This document shows, piece after piece, positions 16,501-23,509 of a DNA stretch of 64,000 nucleotides. The DNA lies in the NCBI GenBank assembly GCA_905181785.1, contig CAJIZC010000003.1:1-64000 (forward strand), in the 5' to 3' direction. The translations under genes and the position numbers were made by a program. Within the stretch, counting starts at the first letter, position 1. Each line of letters opens with the position of its first letter. The DNA comes from an uncultured Candidatus Poseidoniales archaeon (GTDB lineage: Archaea > Thermoplasmatota > Poseidoniia > Poseidoniales > Poseidoniaceae). The notes under the pieces were generated by a model, which was not told the origin of the DNA, ran no database searches, and was given only the letters and a program-made list of their open reading frames with translations.

Positions 16501-18466
16501 TATAGGCTGGCCAAACCGGATTTACTCGGCCAGGGCTTGTCCATGCTGAAAGCAACCAATCAGAGCCTGTGCCGGCAGCAGTGCCGCTCGGACCTGCTCC
16601 AGCATGACTGCTGTTGGGTGCGATGAGCGACTCACCTTCGACTGTGGACGACCATGCGATTGTATCGACGACAGCGCCGTTTGCATCAACCAAACCAATT
16701 GAATCGGGGGTTGTGTGTTTGAGGTAGAAACTGCTGGTGCCATTGAGGGCAATCAGTGCCACATTGCCAGGTTGTATGACGGATGTGGACTGCAGTGGCA
16801 TGTTGAATTGGTGGAGCGTCAGTGTCCTGCTCGCTGCTTGAAGTTTCCATCCAGCAACGTCGATGGCTTGTTCGCCGTTGTTCTGAATCTCCAACCATTC
16901 GCCAAGCGGCCATTGTTGGGAATCGCTCCCAACGCCGTCTGGCATGATTTCCGAAAAGGAGACTTCACCTGTTGAATCCATCAAACCTGGCTCTGGTTGG
17001 CCTGGTGTCATCCAAGGCGCAGGCACCCAAGGATCAGTCGAAGATTCAGCAGGGATGAGCGATACATTGACGCCATAGTCAGCAGCATACCATGCGGCAT
17101 CCACGATGCTTCCAGTGGTGTCAGCAAGCATGAGGTGGTTGTAGAAGTTCCACAGTTGAGTGTCGGTTGTAAACTGAACAAGCCGTCGCCCATCGGCCTC
17201 GATCATGGTGCTCGCTTGGGTGTCGTTGTAAACCAACGACGCCGGGTCGAGCAGTGTGATGTTGCCCATGCCGTCGATGATTGACCAGCCGGCGAGGTCG
17301 ACATCAACGGGTCCGTCGTTGAACAATTCGAGCCACTCGCCGTCAGGGTAGGGGGTGCCATCTGCTGAACTGTTGGCGAGGAGTTCTGTCATCTTCACCG
17401 GAGATGGCGTCATTGCAATTACATCCAATGACAAAGGGTTGGGTGCGTTTGGAGTTGGGTATGCTGCATACACCATGTAGGTCGAGGCAGCATCGTTGAC
17501 CAGGGAGAATCCTTGTTCATTGTCGGTCCAAGAAACCTGCTGAGCCACGCTGCCGTTTGGCCATTTCATCTGAATCATCTCAACACCGTTGTTGAGCATG
17601 CTGGACCCTGAGCCATTGACCGCCACCATTCGAGTTGCTCCTGGTGCGATGAGGTAGCCAGCACTTTCTGCGTCAATCAGATGAGATTCGTTGAACAAGA
17701 GGGTTTTTCCTGCTTGGTCGACAATGCTCCATCCAGTGAGGTTCATGTCGTTTGAACCAGTGTTGGTGAGTTCAATCCATTCGCCGCCAGGCCACATATC
17801 GCCATCGAAGCTTGGCCATGGGTCGGCCATCACTTCGTTGATATGGAGGTCAGAGGGTATGATTGTTGGACCACCGGTTCCGCTGCCGGTGTTGATGCCA
17901 CCGGGTGTCGGGGTGTTGGTCGCAACCCAATCGTTTGTTGGTCCAGTGGTGTCTTCTTCCAAACTCACACCGGACGGTGCACCGCTGCTGCTGTAGTTCC
18001 AAGTGGCTTGATCAAGCAGCGTGCCTGCAGCGGTGTAGAGATCGATGACGTCGTTCGTGTTAGCAAGGTAAAACATGCCGTTTGACATGCCGTTGCGAGC
18101 GATGACCATGTAGTCGCCGGGTGCTATTTCCCATGTTGTTGAATCGTTTGCATCATAGTCGACAATCGTTGTTTCGTTGAAGTACATCATTTTGGAGGCT
18201 TTGTTTGTAACGTACCAGTTTGACACGTCAATCGTGGTGTTTCCATTGTTGTACAGTTCGACCCATTCACCATTTGGCCAAGTTCCCGAATCGTACCCGT
18301 TTGGATTCGGCAATGCTTCATTGAGGCAAACATCACCGGTGCATGCAAGGGAACGGGCTGATGTCAAGTCAGCAGCTTCGTCAGAAAGTTCAGTGCTCGT
18401 AAGCGCTCCTAAGGTGGAGCAAATTAAGAGAAGTGCAAGCAGGACGGGGCGGAGTTGAGAGGTCAT
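13535..18466 (-). CDS. Giant surface-anchored protein: six lamin-tail domains, two PLD (HKD) motifs, TSP3 calcium repeats, C-terminal anchor
   Basis: 1643 residues. The ATG at 18466 has AGGTGA 5 nt upstream. Signal peptide ~1-22. Six lamin-tail domains follow (about 42-990), each with a [DG]EW[IVL]E[LIF]xNxG core and a downstream W. Then comes a two-motif phospholipase D superfamily region with complete HxKx4Dx6SxxN motifs at H~1088 (HSKVAVRD) and H~1289 (HNKGLIID). Aspartate-rich thrombospondin type-3-like repeats (~1340-1500) precede a TM helix near 1527-1549. The cytoplasmic tail contains GWDEAMVQSYF and GWTMDQLVVYY. PLD enzymes hydrolyse phosphodiesters, and LTDs in prokaryotes often accompany secreted nucleases. 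An external nuclease or phospholipase is plausible; the substrate is inferred. Confidence 0.85.
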   Translation of the reverse strand: MTSQLRPVLLALLLICSTLGALTSTELSDEAADLTSARSLACTGDVCLNEALPNPNGYDSGTWPNGEWVELYNNGNTTIDVSNWYVTNKASKMMYFNETTIVDYDANDSTTWEIAPGDYMVIARNGMSNGMFYLANTNDVIDLYTAAGTLLDQATWNYSSSGAPSGVSLEEDTTGPTNDWVATNTPTPGGINTGSGTGGPTIIPSDLHINEVMADPWPSFDGDMWPGGEWIELTNTGSNDMNLTGWSIVDQAGKTLLFNESHLIDAESAGYLIAPGATRMVAVNGSGSSMLNNGVEMIQMKWPNGSVAQQVSWTDNEQGFSLVNDAASTYMVYAAYPTPNAPNPLSLDVIAMTPSPVKMTELLANSSADGTPYPDGEWLELFNDGPVDVDLAGWSIIDGMGNITLLDPASLVYNDTQASTMIEADGRRLVQFTTDTQLWNFYNHLMLADTTGSIVDAAWYAADYGVNVSLIPAESSTDPWVPAPWMTPGQPEPGLMDSTGEVSFSEIMPDGVGSDSQQWPLGEWLEIQNNGEQAIDVAGWKLQAASRTLTLHQFNMPLQSTSVIQPGNVALIALNGTSSFYLKHTTPDSIGLVDANGAVVDTIAWSSTVEGESLIAPNSSHAGAGPSGTAAGTGSDWLLSAWTSPGRVNPVWPAYTGSENVSVTEVLAYCSDDSIDPVEDWIEFMNTGTEDLNLSRWHIDTVDQDRRFIRSDAMWDSVDMGWNATIVEPGQRAVFLMDDSLLSGLGDGFTLSNPDGVPITTVQWSIVSDCQTMMPGNTSEASWIHTMWPTPGTEEPNATQFAQLDDVKFTRFMSEGSTGISSNTEFFEISNIGDKTAYLEGWTFSVTTSGGTDPFVFGDLTIPAMSAVIFAADPNGLGVYEDGIIVGFASGFNEAPTLPNDGAALQITDPAGALADTIVYGNGPVEVNGWSGISLVEPVSGINLIIYHRGDGCGALDDTDTVSDWHHRWGRLGGSTFCDDQTFSGESEVIPLIGPTHGLLDVLDWIEGANTSLNVHVYQLSEPRLVQALIDAQGRGVDVTVVLDAGSPGFWADFDMINQYGMASELVKAGVTTYWFGDGGVEPYAYIHSKVAVRDGTSVWISSGNWKGSSMPAPGVRGNVDWGVLIENDELASIVLQQMSFDEEPLRQHISPASASDEPNGWNMPTATPVDGARSQSITATVNGALLTCPDNCIEGLVELIDSAEDELLLSLQYLDMDWSWGWGDNPIFTALRQSAENGVAVRLIINGAYLDQDVQDVVDTFNEVWNSSDGLDVAAIVMSEDDDVSKLHNKGLIIDQETVLVSSINWGNSAVNRNREMGLVLTSTEVAAPYLTAWYEDWNRLDNVTDTDQDGLPDIWEVPNGLNRTTHTLPGPNMAEGLYDADMDGITNQDEYKFGSHPTNADTDGDCIPDGLEVAWAQSTALDPTIEAVSPRNALNLADADMDGVNESDVLGCDLSGIDIDNTPTEPVDNGTLDDDNDGVINADDECPDTLADLAVNLQGCSTEQRLVLATPSSGDETNLGSKLMLMLMVAGVILAVCAFLVLRNIEQEAEDAKDLITLESAQLDALAADPISIDGFQAPVLDGTGAEKEPPKKVISETDLARVPGWDEAMVQSYFDQGWTMDQLVVYYEEQVQAHRDSSQD

Positions 18467-18523
18467 GGACTCACCTGTACCCCTTCGTGATGGTCAAAGG
18501 GCATAGGGCTTACGCCTGTGTTC

Positions 18524-18530
18524 GATAAAA
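18524..18530 (-). promoter_or_regulatory. Candidate TATA box for the LTD/PLD gene
   Basis: TTTTATC on the minus strand lies in the 79-nt gap between the TctA-like gene and the LTD/PLD gene, 58 nt before the start codon. It would give a leader of about 30-35 nt containing the AGGTGA ribosome site. It suggests the giant gene can be transcribed on its own as well as with the upstream pair. Confidence 0.35.
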
Positions 18531-18545
18531 CCTCGAGCGAGAAAA

Positions 18546-20057
18546 TCACAAGAAACCGGCGTTGTCGACGAGGTTTTTGAACATCAAAATCATGATCGGA
18601 ACGAGAATAACGCCCATGGCGTGGCTTCGTCGAATGCCGAGCCGTGGGGGCAGCAAGCCAATCATGGTTCCAACGATCAGCACCGACATGCCAATGAATC
18701 CAGTGCTGACGAACACGAGTGCACCTACAAACAGGATGACGCTCATGATCATTTGTTGCAAAGGAATTGCTGCGTGAAGCCGCAACATTCCCATTCCTAC
18801 ATAGCGCATGATCGGCATGGCCATCAAGCCCGCAGCAAGTGTGATTGCGAGCAAACGGATGAAATCAGCCGTCGGTTCAAGGTTGCTCCAAGTGTCAACT
18901 GGGTACATGGCCTTCAACGCCAATGTAGCGCCAGACCGGGAGCGGCTGATGATGTAGAGGAAACCAAGAACACACACCGTGACTGCGGTGTTCACTGCGG
19001 AAAGGATTGCAATGATTTCCAAATCTTGTTTTGTTTGAGGCCCTTCAACCCCTTCATCAGATTCAGCTTTTGCGATCTCCAGCAGTTCATCATCGGTCAT
19101 TTCTGTCAATCGACGGGTTTCCCAGTCCATTCCATAGCCTGTTTTCCCTTGCACCTTGGCCACAACGTTGCGACCTCCCATGACGAGAACGGTGGCCTGT
19201 GAGGCGGTCATTCCGGGCAGAACGCCCATCGATGCTCCAGCCACACCCGACCAAAAGCACGGGACAAGCAAAGGCTTAGCAGGCGGCAAATCCCAGTTCT
19301 CTTTCTGTGGTGGTAGGTGTGAGGTGGTTGCGTAAATGTCGAGCAGGTTAGCGATGCCGAACAAACCGGCTAAACCGGGCAAGAGCAGGCTCGCACCTGG
19401 CATGTTGATCGGGGAACTGGCTGGCAAGGCGGTTGGGCCGATGATGGTCCATCCAAACAAACCTGCGAGCAAAAAGAAGGCGGTAGCGGTGAAGAATCCA
19501 GCGAACCGGGAATCCTTACCGAGCACGCCACCGGTGATGGTTTGCAACCAACTTGGCCAATCGAGGCGAGTGGTTTCGGTGGCCAATAAAAGGGCGGAAA
19601 TCACGAGAAGAATGAACGGCAGCATGGTTCGTAATTGGTCGTACCAACCGAGTTCAGGTCCGAACGCAATCCGGGCAACAACGATCAGCGGCAATGACAA
19701 AAACAGTCCAAGTTGCGACCCGCGTGCGGACCATGCGACACCACGTGCCGCATTTCCGGAGAGCAGCATTCGGTGACCGGGCAGCAATGACAGCGCTTGA
19801 TCGGCATCCGGTGCCCCCATCAGTGCGGATGGGATGTAATTGAGGAACGTGTGAACCGTTCCAGTCGATACGATGATTCCAGCGACGGCCGAAAGGGGAA
19901 TGCCGAGCGCCAACAAACTGGGTGACAAGGCCAGCAAAATCAGAGCGACGTTGTTGACGTGGAACCCGGGAATAATACCCGTAAGCGAGCCCATGAAGAC
20001 GCCGAAAAACAGAGCGAACAGCATCCACCCAAGTTCGTAAAAGTACGCCTCCAACAT
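18546..20057 (-). CDS. TctA-superfamily (PF01970-type) permease
   Basis: 503 residues from the ATG at 20057, preceded by GAGG at 7 nt; an alternative ATG two codons earlier (20063) lacks room for a ribosome site. It has 11-12 hydrophobic helices and the duplicated TctA-like glycine/proline motif, GSLTGIIPGFHVNN near 26 and GASMGVLPGMTASQ near 270. TctA proteins are the large membrane subunits of tripartite tricarboxylate transporters. Archaeal homologues usually occur, as here, without TctB or a periplasmic TctC. The substrate is unknown. It follows the exported OB-fold gene by only a few bases, so the two are probably translated together. Confidence 0.75.
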   Translation of the reverse strand: MLEAYFYELGWMLFALFFGVFMGSLTGIIPGFHVNNVALILLALSPSLLALGIPLSAVAGIIVSTGTVHTFLNYIPSALMGAPDADQALSLLPGHRMLLSGNAARGVAWSARGSQLGLFLSLPLIVVARIAFGPELGWYDQLRTMLPFILLVISALLLATETTRLDWPSWLQTITGGVLGKDSRFAGFFTATAFFLLAGLFGWTIIGPTALPASSPINMPGASLLLPGLAGLFGIANLLDIYATTSHLPPQKENWDLPPAKPLLVPCFWSGVAGASMGVLPGMTASQATVLVMGGRNVVAKVQGKTGYGMDWETRRLTEMTDDELLEIAKAESDEGVEGPQTKQDLEIIAILSAVNTAVTVCVLGFLYIISRSRSGATLALKAMYPVDTWSNLEPTADFIRLLAITLAAGLMAMPIMRYVGMGMLRLHAAIPLQQMIMSVILFVGALVFVSTGFIGMSVLIVGTMIGLLPPRLGIRRSHAMGVILVPIMILMFKNLVDNAGFL

Positions 20058-20066
20058 GGTCATCCC

Positions 20067-21818
20067 TCAAGCATTTGGATTGCTGTCTTCTTCCAGTTCC
20101 AGTCTGTCGCTGTCTCCGTCACCGTCGGTGTCGGGGCTGTTGATGTTCATTCCATTGGCGCTTTCGAGCGAATCGGCAACTCTGTCACCGTCGGTGTCCA
20201 GTGCGTCTGCATCATCGAGTGTGAAAATAAGTGAAACTTCTGAAGGGTGTTCCACTTGGCGCAGCCGTCCAACCCAAGTCATCGAAATGTTCGAATGGAG
20301 GTCGTCGGTTCCGATCGGATTGAGGTCAAGGTTCAGGCGAATGGATTGAGAGGAGCCATCCCTGTACAGGTACCATCCATCGTCTTCAAGCATTGCTTTT
20401 CCGTTGAGAAGGACGTGTTTATTTTGCGAATAGCCCCATTGGGTTGCGCCGTCGTCCCAGAGCAAAGCTTCAGGGGCGGGAGGTTCACCAACCAGCTGGT
20501 AGGATTGAACCATGAGCCTCATCATCATTTTTTCGTCGTCCCAAGATACGGTCACGTTCGCCACAAGCCCTTGACCTGCCTCAATCCACTCGGTACGAGT
20601 TGAGGGGAAGGACATGGCCACACGGGTTTGGCCGTAAGTGTAAATCTGGCTGTCGACAAAGTACCCATCGGTGTCCAGAGGTTCGAATGCGTACTGCATG
20701 AAGGTCCGCAGCGTGTATTGCTTATCCGGCGTCTGCAGCATTGAGGCGGGGTTGGCAGAGAGCATGGCTTGCATTGACATGGCCGACATCGGATCGATCA
20801 GGTTCGTGCCGTTTCCGTTGTTGGCATCGATGCACCACATGCTTCTGTCATCGTTCCACATCAAGCGCCCTGTGGCCGCGTAGGCAGAGCCATTGTAACC
20901 ATATTGATCTGCGTTTATGATGTCTTCATCGGTCGGCAAAATACACATCATGTTGCCGCTGGGTCCAAACAGAGTCCATTGGTTGCCGGTGATGAGAACG
21001 GTTCCAGCCATGGACACCATGCTGCCGGATTGGTAACTCCAAGTGGCTTCTCCTGCCCATTCGAGGTTGTTCACTTGTGGCTTGTATCCATCGACGAGGA
21101 TGATTTCAGGGCCTTGGGTCAAAAACGCCCAACGCAGGCTTGTTTCTTGGTAGGCCAGCATTCCCGTAATTTCCACCTTAGAGTTTGCTTCAATCCAAAC
21201 GCCAGGGGCTGATTGTACGAGCAATTGCATTTGGTGCGCAGCGTTCCCCGGGTGGTCGGTGATGTAGGCAGATGTGTAGACTGCATCTTTGTTGATGGCT
21301 TCGCTGATAAAGCCAGTGATGGTCACGATTTCTCCGAGGTAAGATTCGGGATCAACTGCCAAATCGCTCAGAGTGAGGCGTTGGACTTGAGGGAGGCCTT
21401 CAGGCTCCCACCAAATTGCACCGGCGCCGGTTGATTGTAAGTAAAAACGACCGTTGTAATCATTTACGGTGCCCATGACGGTGACGTTGGTCCCAATTGG
21501 AGGTTTATCTCCTGTAGAATACCAACGCACGCTGATGACGCCGGTTTCATCTTCAAGAACGAGGTCAACTCGATCCTCGCCGTTTCCATATCGATCGTTG
21601 ATCCAAGAGATGACGGTGCCTTCAACAAGCACAGTTTCCCGATTGTGATTGACCAAATCCTCGACCTGGACCACTTGAGGTTCCCGAACCATAGCGTACC
21701 AGTTCAACGAGGCTACGAGGAAGATTGCCAAGGCAAACATAACCCACAACTTCTGGCCGCGGGTTGCCGGATCGTCGTCCGTAATTTTCAGCATGATGTC
21801 TTTCAGAGCATCGGCCAT
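20067..21818 (-). CDS. Membrane-tethered exported protein with several OB-fold (tRNA_anti-like) domains and a C-terminal calcium repeat
   Basis: 583 residues. One TM helix near residues 24-45 follows a short charged cytoplasmic N terminus, so the bulk is outside. Two or three OB-fold-like modules follow: about 60-130 (VLVEGTVISWINDR...VDLVLEDETGVISVRWY), 150-240 (IVTITGFISEA) and 265-340 (VSMAGTVLITGNQWTLFG). These resemble tRNA_anti-like/NfeD-type OB folds that bind nucleic acid or oligosaccharide. The C terminus carries DTDGDRVADSLE and DTDGDGDSDRLE calcium motifs. No catalytic site is evident. It is the first gene of the leftward cluster, divergent from the HD phosphohydrolase, with 121 nt between start codons. 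Nucleic-acid binding outside the cell is inference from the fold and the downstream LTD/PLD gene. Confidence 0.65.
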   Translation of the reverse strand: MADALKDIMLKITDDDPATRGQKLWVMFALAIFLVASLNWYAMVREPQVVQVEDLVNHNRETVLVEGTVISWINDRYGNGEDRVDLVLEDETGVISVRWYSTGDKPPIGTNVTVMGTVNDYNGRFYLQSTGAGAIWWEPEGLPQVQRLTLSDLAVDPESYLGEIVTITGFISEAINKDAVYTSAYITDHPGNAAHQMQLLVQSAPGVWIEANSKVEITGMLAYQETSLRWAFLTQGPEIILVDGYKPQVNNLEWAGEATWSYQSGSMVSMAGTVLITGNQWTLFGPSGNMMCILPTDEDIINADQYGYNGSAYAATGRLMWNDDRSMWCIDANNGNGTNLIDPMSAMSMQAMLSANPASMLQTPDKQYTLRTFMQYAFEPLDTDGYFVDSQIYTYGQTRVAMSFPSTRTEWIEAGQGLVANVTVSWDDEKMMMRLMVQSYQLVGEPPAPEALLWDDGATQWGYSQNKHVLLNGKAMLEDDGWYLYRDGSSQSIRLNLDLNPIGTDDLHSNISMTWVGRLRQVEHPSEVSLIFTLDDADALDTDGDRVADSLESANGMNINSPDTDGDGDSDRLELEEDSNPNA

Positions 21819-21927
21819 GTTTTGGTCACACGCGGTCCGGTCATAGCCGTTTGCCTTGCGTTCCCTGTGATAAGAATTGAAACAACGGCTGTTTTCATGG
21901 GACTCTTTTTTTAATGGTTGAACAGAG

Positions 21928-21934
21928 GGAGGTG
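21928..21934 (+). promoter_or_regulatory. Perfect ribosome-binding site GGAGGTG deciding the HD-gene start
   Basis: GGAGGTG is fully complementary to the expected archaeal 16S 3' end. It lies 5 nt before the ATG at 21940. It overlaps the upstream in-frame GTG at 21934, ruling that GTG out as the start. Confidence 0.8.
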
Positions 21935-21939
21935 TGGGG

Positions 21940-23241
21940 ATGAAGATGCGTGACCGCGTAATTCGTGATGAAATTCACAAGGACATTCTCGTCCCGGGCC
22001 GTCACGCAACCATCATTGACACGAAGGAATTTCAACGCCTTCGCCACATCCAGCAACTGTCCACATGCGAGTATGTGTTCCCTGCTGCGAATCACAATCG
22101 CTTCGCACATTCCTTAGGCGCCTACCATCTTGCAGGGCAATTGACGGCATCGCTCCAAGAAGTGCAACCTGGCATCCTCAGCGAGGAGGACGCAGAACTG
22201 GTTCGTTTGGCGGCCCTCCTTCACGACATTGGCCACCCGCCGTTTTCCCATGTGCTGGAAACTCCGGAAGTGTTTGCCACCTATCATTCCCATGAGCATT
22301 GGGGTCGATTGCTGCTTGAATCTGAGGAGACGGAAGTCGGAGCAGCCCTCATCGACACCTTGGGTGGTGAACGAACTGGGCGCTTATTTGCACTCATGGA
22401 CGGTGCAAAAGAACACGCTGGAATCCCTATTGCGCCGTTTTTGAAAGAGATTGTTTCGAGCCAATTGGACGTCGACCGTATGGACTACATGGTTCGAGAT
22501 CAAGCAAACACAGGCGCTCAAATCGGCGGTTTCGATATTGCTCGGGTGCTTCGGGCGCTTCGAGTTGGTGAAGACGGTCATTTCTTCGTCAAAACCTGGG
22601 GCCTTCCAGCCATTGAGGCTTACCTCGTTACCCGTTACCACATGTACCATCAGGTCTACTTCCACAAGGTCAACATGTTGACTCAGAATTACTTGGTGCG
22701 CATGTTGGCTCGCGCCCGAGTTCTTGCTGCTGAAGGAAGCTTGACGCTTTCCTCCTCGCTTCAAAAGATGCTGATGGACAAATCACTCGACGCCCAAGGC
22801 TACGCCAGCCTCAACGACGCTCATGTGCGGGTTGCAATTCCGGAATGGGCCGAACATGAAGATTCAATTCTTGCCAATTATGCCATGAAACTGATGTCGC
22901 GCAGAGGCTTCCACAAATCCCTTCGCATCGAAGCCCTGACGACTGAAATGGTCGATGTGGTGAAGGATCGAATCGAAGAGGCCGTTGCTGCTGCTGGATT
23001 TGATGTGAGTTCGGAAGTCATCTATGCCAGAATCTCCAAGAAAGGGTACAAACCCTACGCTCAAGGCATTCAAATCGAAGACGGTGGCGATGCTTCCGAA
23101 CATTCACCATTGATTCGCTCGTTGACCCAACCCCATGAACGGGCGTTGATTTTCGTTCCAGACGAACTGCGCGATGATCTGGAGCAACGCGTTCGTGAGT
23201 GGATTAAACCCACCCAATCTTCACTGGTTCGATTCGAATGA
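21940..23241 (+). CDS. HD-domain phosphohydrolase, SAMHD1/dNTPase-like
   Basis: 433 residues from ATG 21940, set by the GGAGGTG site at 21928-21934. The start region RDEIHKDILV...IIDTKEFQRLRHIQQLS is diagnostic for the YdhJ/SAMHD1-like HD family. Metal ligands are visible: H in NRFAHSLGAYHLA, the HD pair in ALLHDIGHPPFSH, and D in QLDVDRMDYMVRD. Such enzymes hydrolyse dNTPs to deoxynucleoside plus triphosphate and help set dNTP pools. It is divergent from the OB-fold/TctA/LTD-PLD cluster and precedes a tRNA gene. A deoxynucleoside-producing role would fit the nearby thymidine phosphorylase, but that link is inference. Confidence 0.85.
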   Translation: MKMRDRVIRDEIHKDILVPGRHATIIDTKEFQRLRHIQQLSTCEYVFPAANHNRFAHSLGAYHLAGQLTASLQEVQPGILSEEDAELVRLAALLHDIGHPPFSHVLETPEVFATYHSHEHWGRLLLESEETEVGAALIDTLGGERTGRLFALMDGAKEHAGIPIAPFLKEIVSSQLDVDRMDYMVRDQANTGAQIGGFDIARVLRALRVGEDGHFFVKTWGLPAIEAYLVTRYHMYHQVYFHKVNMLTQNYLVRMLARARVLAAEGSLTLSSSLQKMLMDKSLDAQGYASLNDAHVRVAIPEWAEHEDSILANYAMKLMSRRGFHKSLRIEALTTEMVDVVKDRIEEAVAAAGFDVSSEVIYARISKKGYKPYAQGIQIEDGGDASEHSPLIRSLTQPHERALIFVPDELRDDLEQRVREWIKPTQSSLVRFE

Positions 23242-23282
23242 AGCGGATAAGTTGATGAGTTTAACCAAGTCCAACAACACAG

Positions 23283-23359
23283 GGGCCTGTAGCTTAGTAG
23301 GTTAGAGCGCCCGGCTCATAACCGGGAGGTCAGGGGTTCAACTCCCTTCGGGCCCACCA
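23283..23359 (+). tRNA. tRNA with CAU anticodon (elongator Met or Ile2)
   Basis: Complete cloverleaf: acceptor GGGCCTG/CGGGCCC with one T-G pair, D arm, anticodon stem CCCGG/CCGGG with loop CTCATAA, 5-nt variable loop, T arm AGGGG-TTCAACT-CCCTT, discriminator A, and an encoded CCA (23357-23359). It is not the initiator: the acceptor starts G1-C72 rather than A1-U72, and the anticodon stem lacks three consecutive G-C pairs next to the loop. Sequence alone does not separate elongator tRNA-Met from tRNA-Ile2, which carries agmatidine at the wobble C in archaea. Confidence 0.93.
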
Positions 23360-23364
23360 TTTAA

Positions 23365-23414
23365 TTTTCCATTTGTGATTGGAAAAGAGGGTTTTTTCGC
23401 CTGACGAAGAACCC
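23365..23414 (+). other. Two tandem hairpins just downstream of the CAU tRNA
   Basis: TTTTCCA (23365-23371) pairs with TGGAAAA (23380-23386). A second stem runs from about 23388 to 23414: AGGGTT with TTTCG on the 5' side, CGAAGAACCCT on the 3' side, one bulged T, and a T6 run inside. They lie between the tRNA 3' end and the promoter region of the next gene and may act as tRNA trailer/termination signals. Downstream, TTTTATTC and TTTTATCA (about 23424 and 23449) are candidate TATA boxes for the gene at 23510. Confidence 0.35.
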
Positions 23415-23509
23415 TTGGAAAGGTTTTATTCAACTTCTTTTGCTAACCATTTTATCACAACGGTTATGAGTGTCGCATCAGTGGCGTTGATTGTTAGGTG
23501 GAACTTAAT

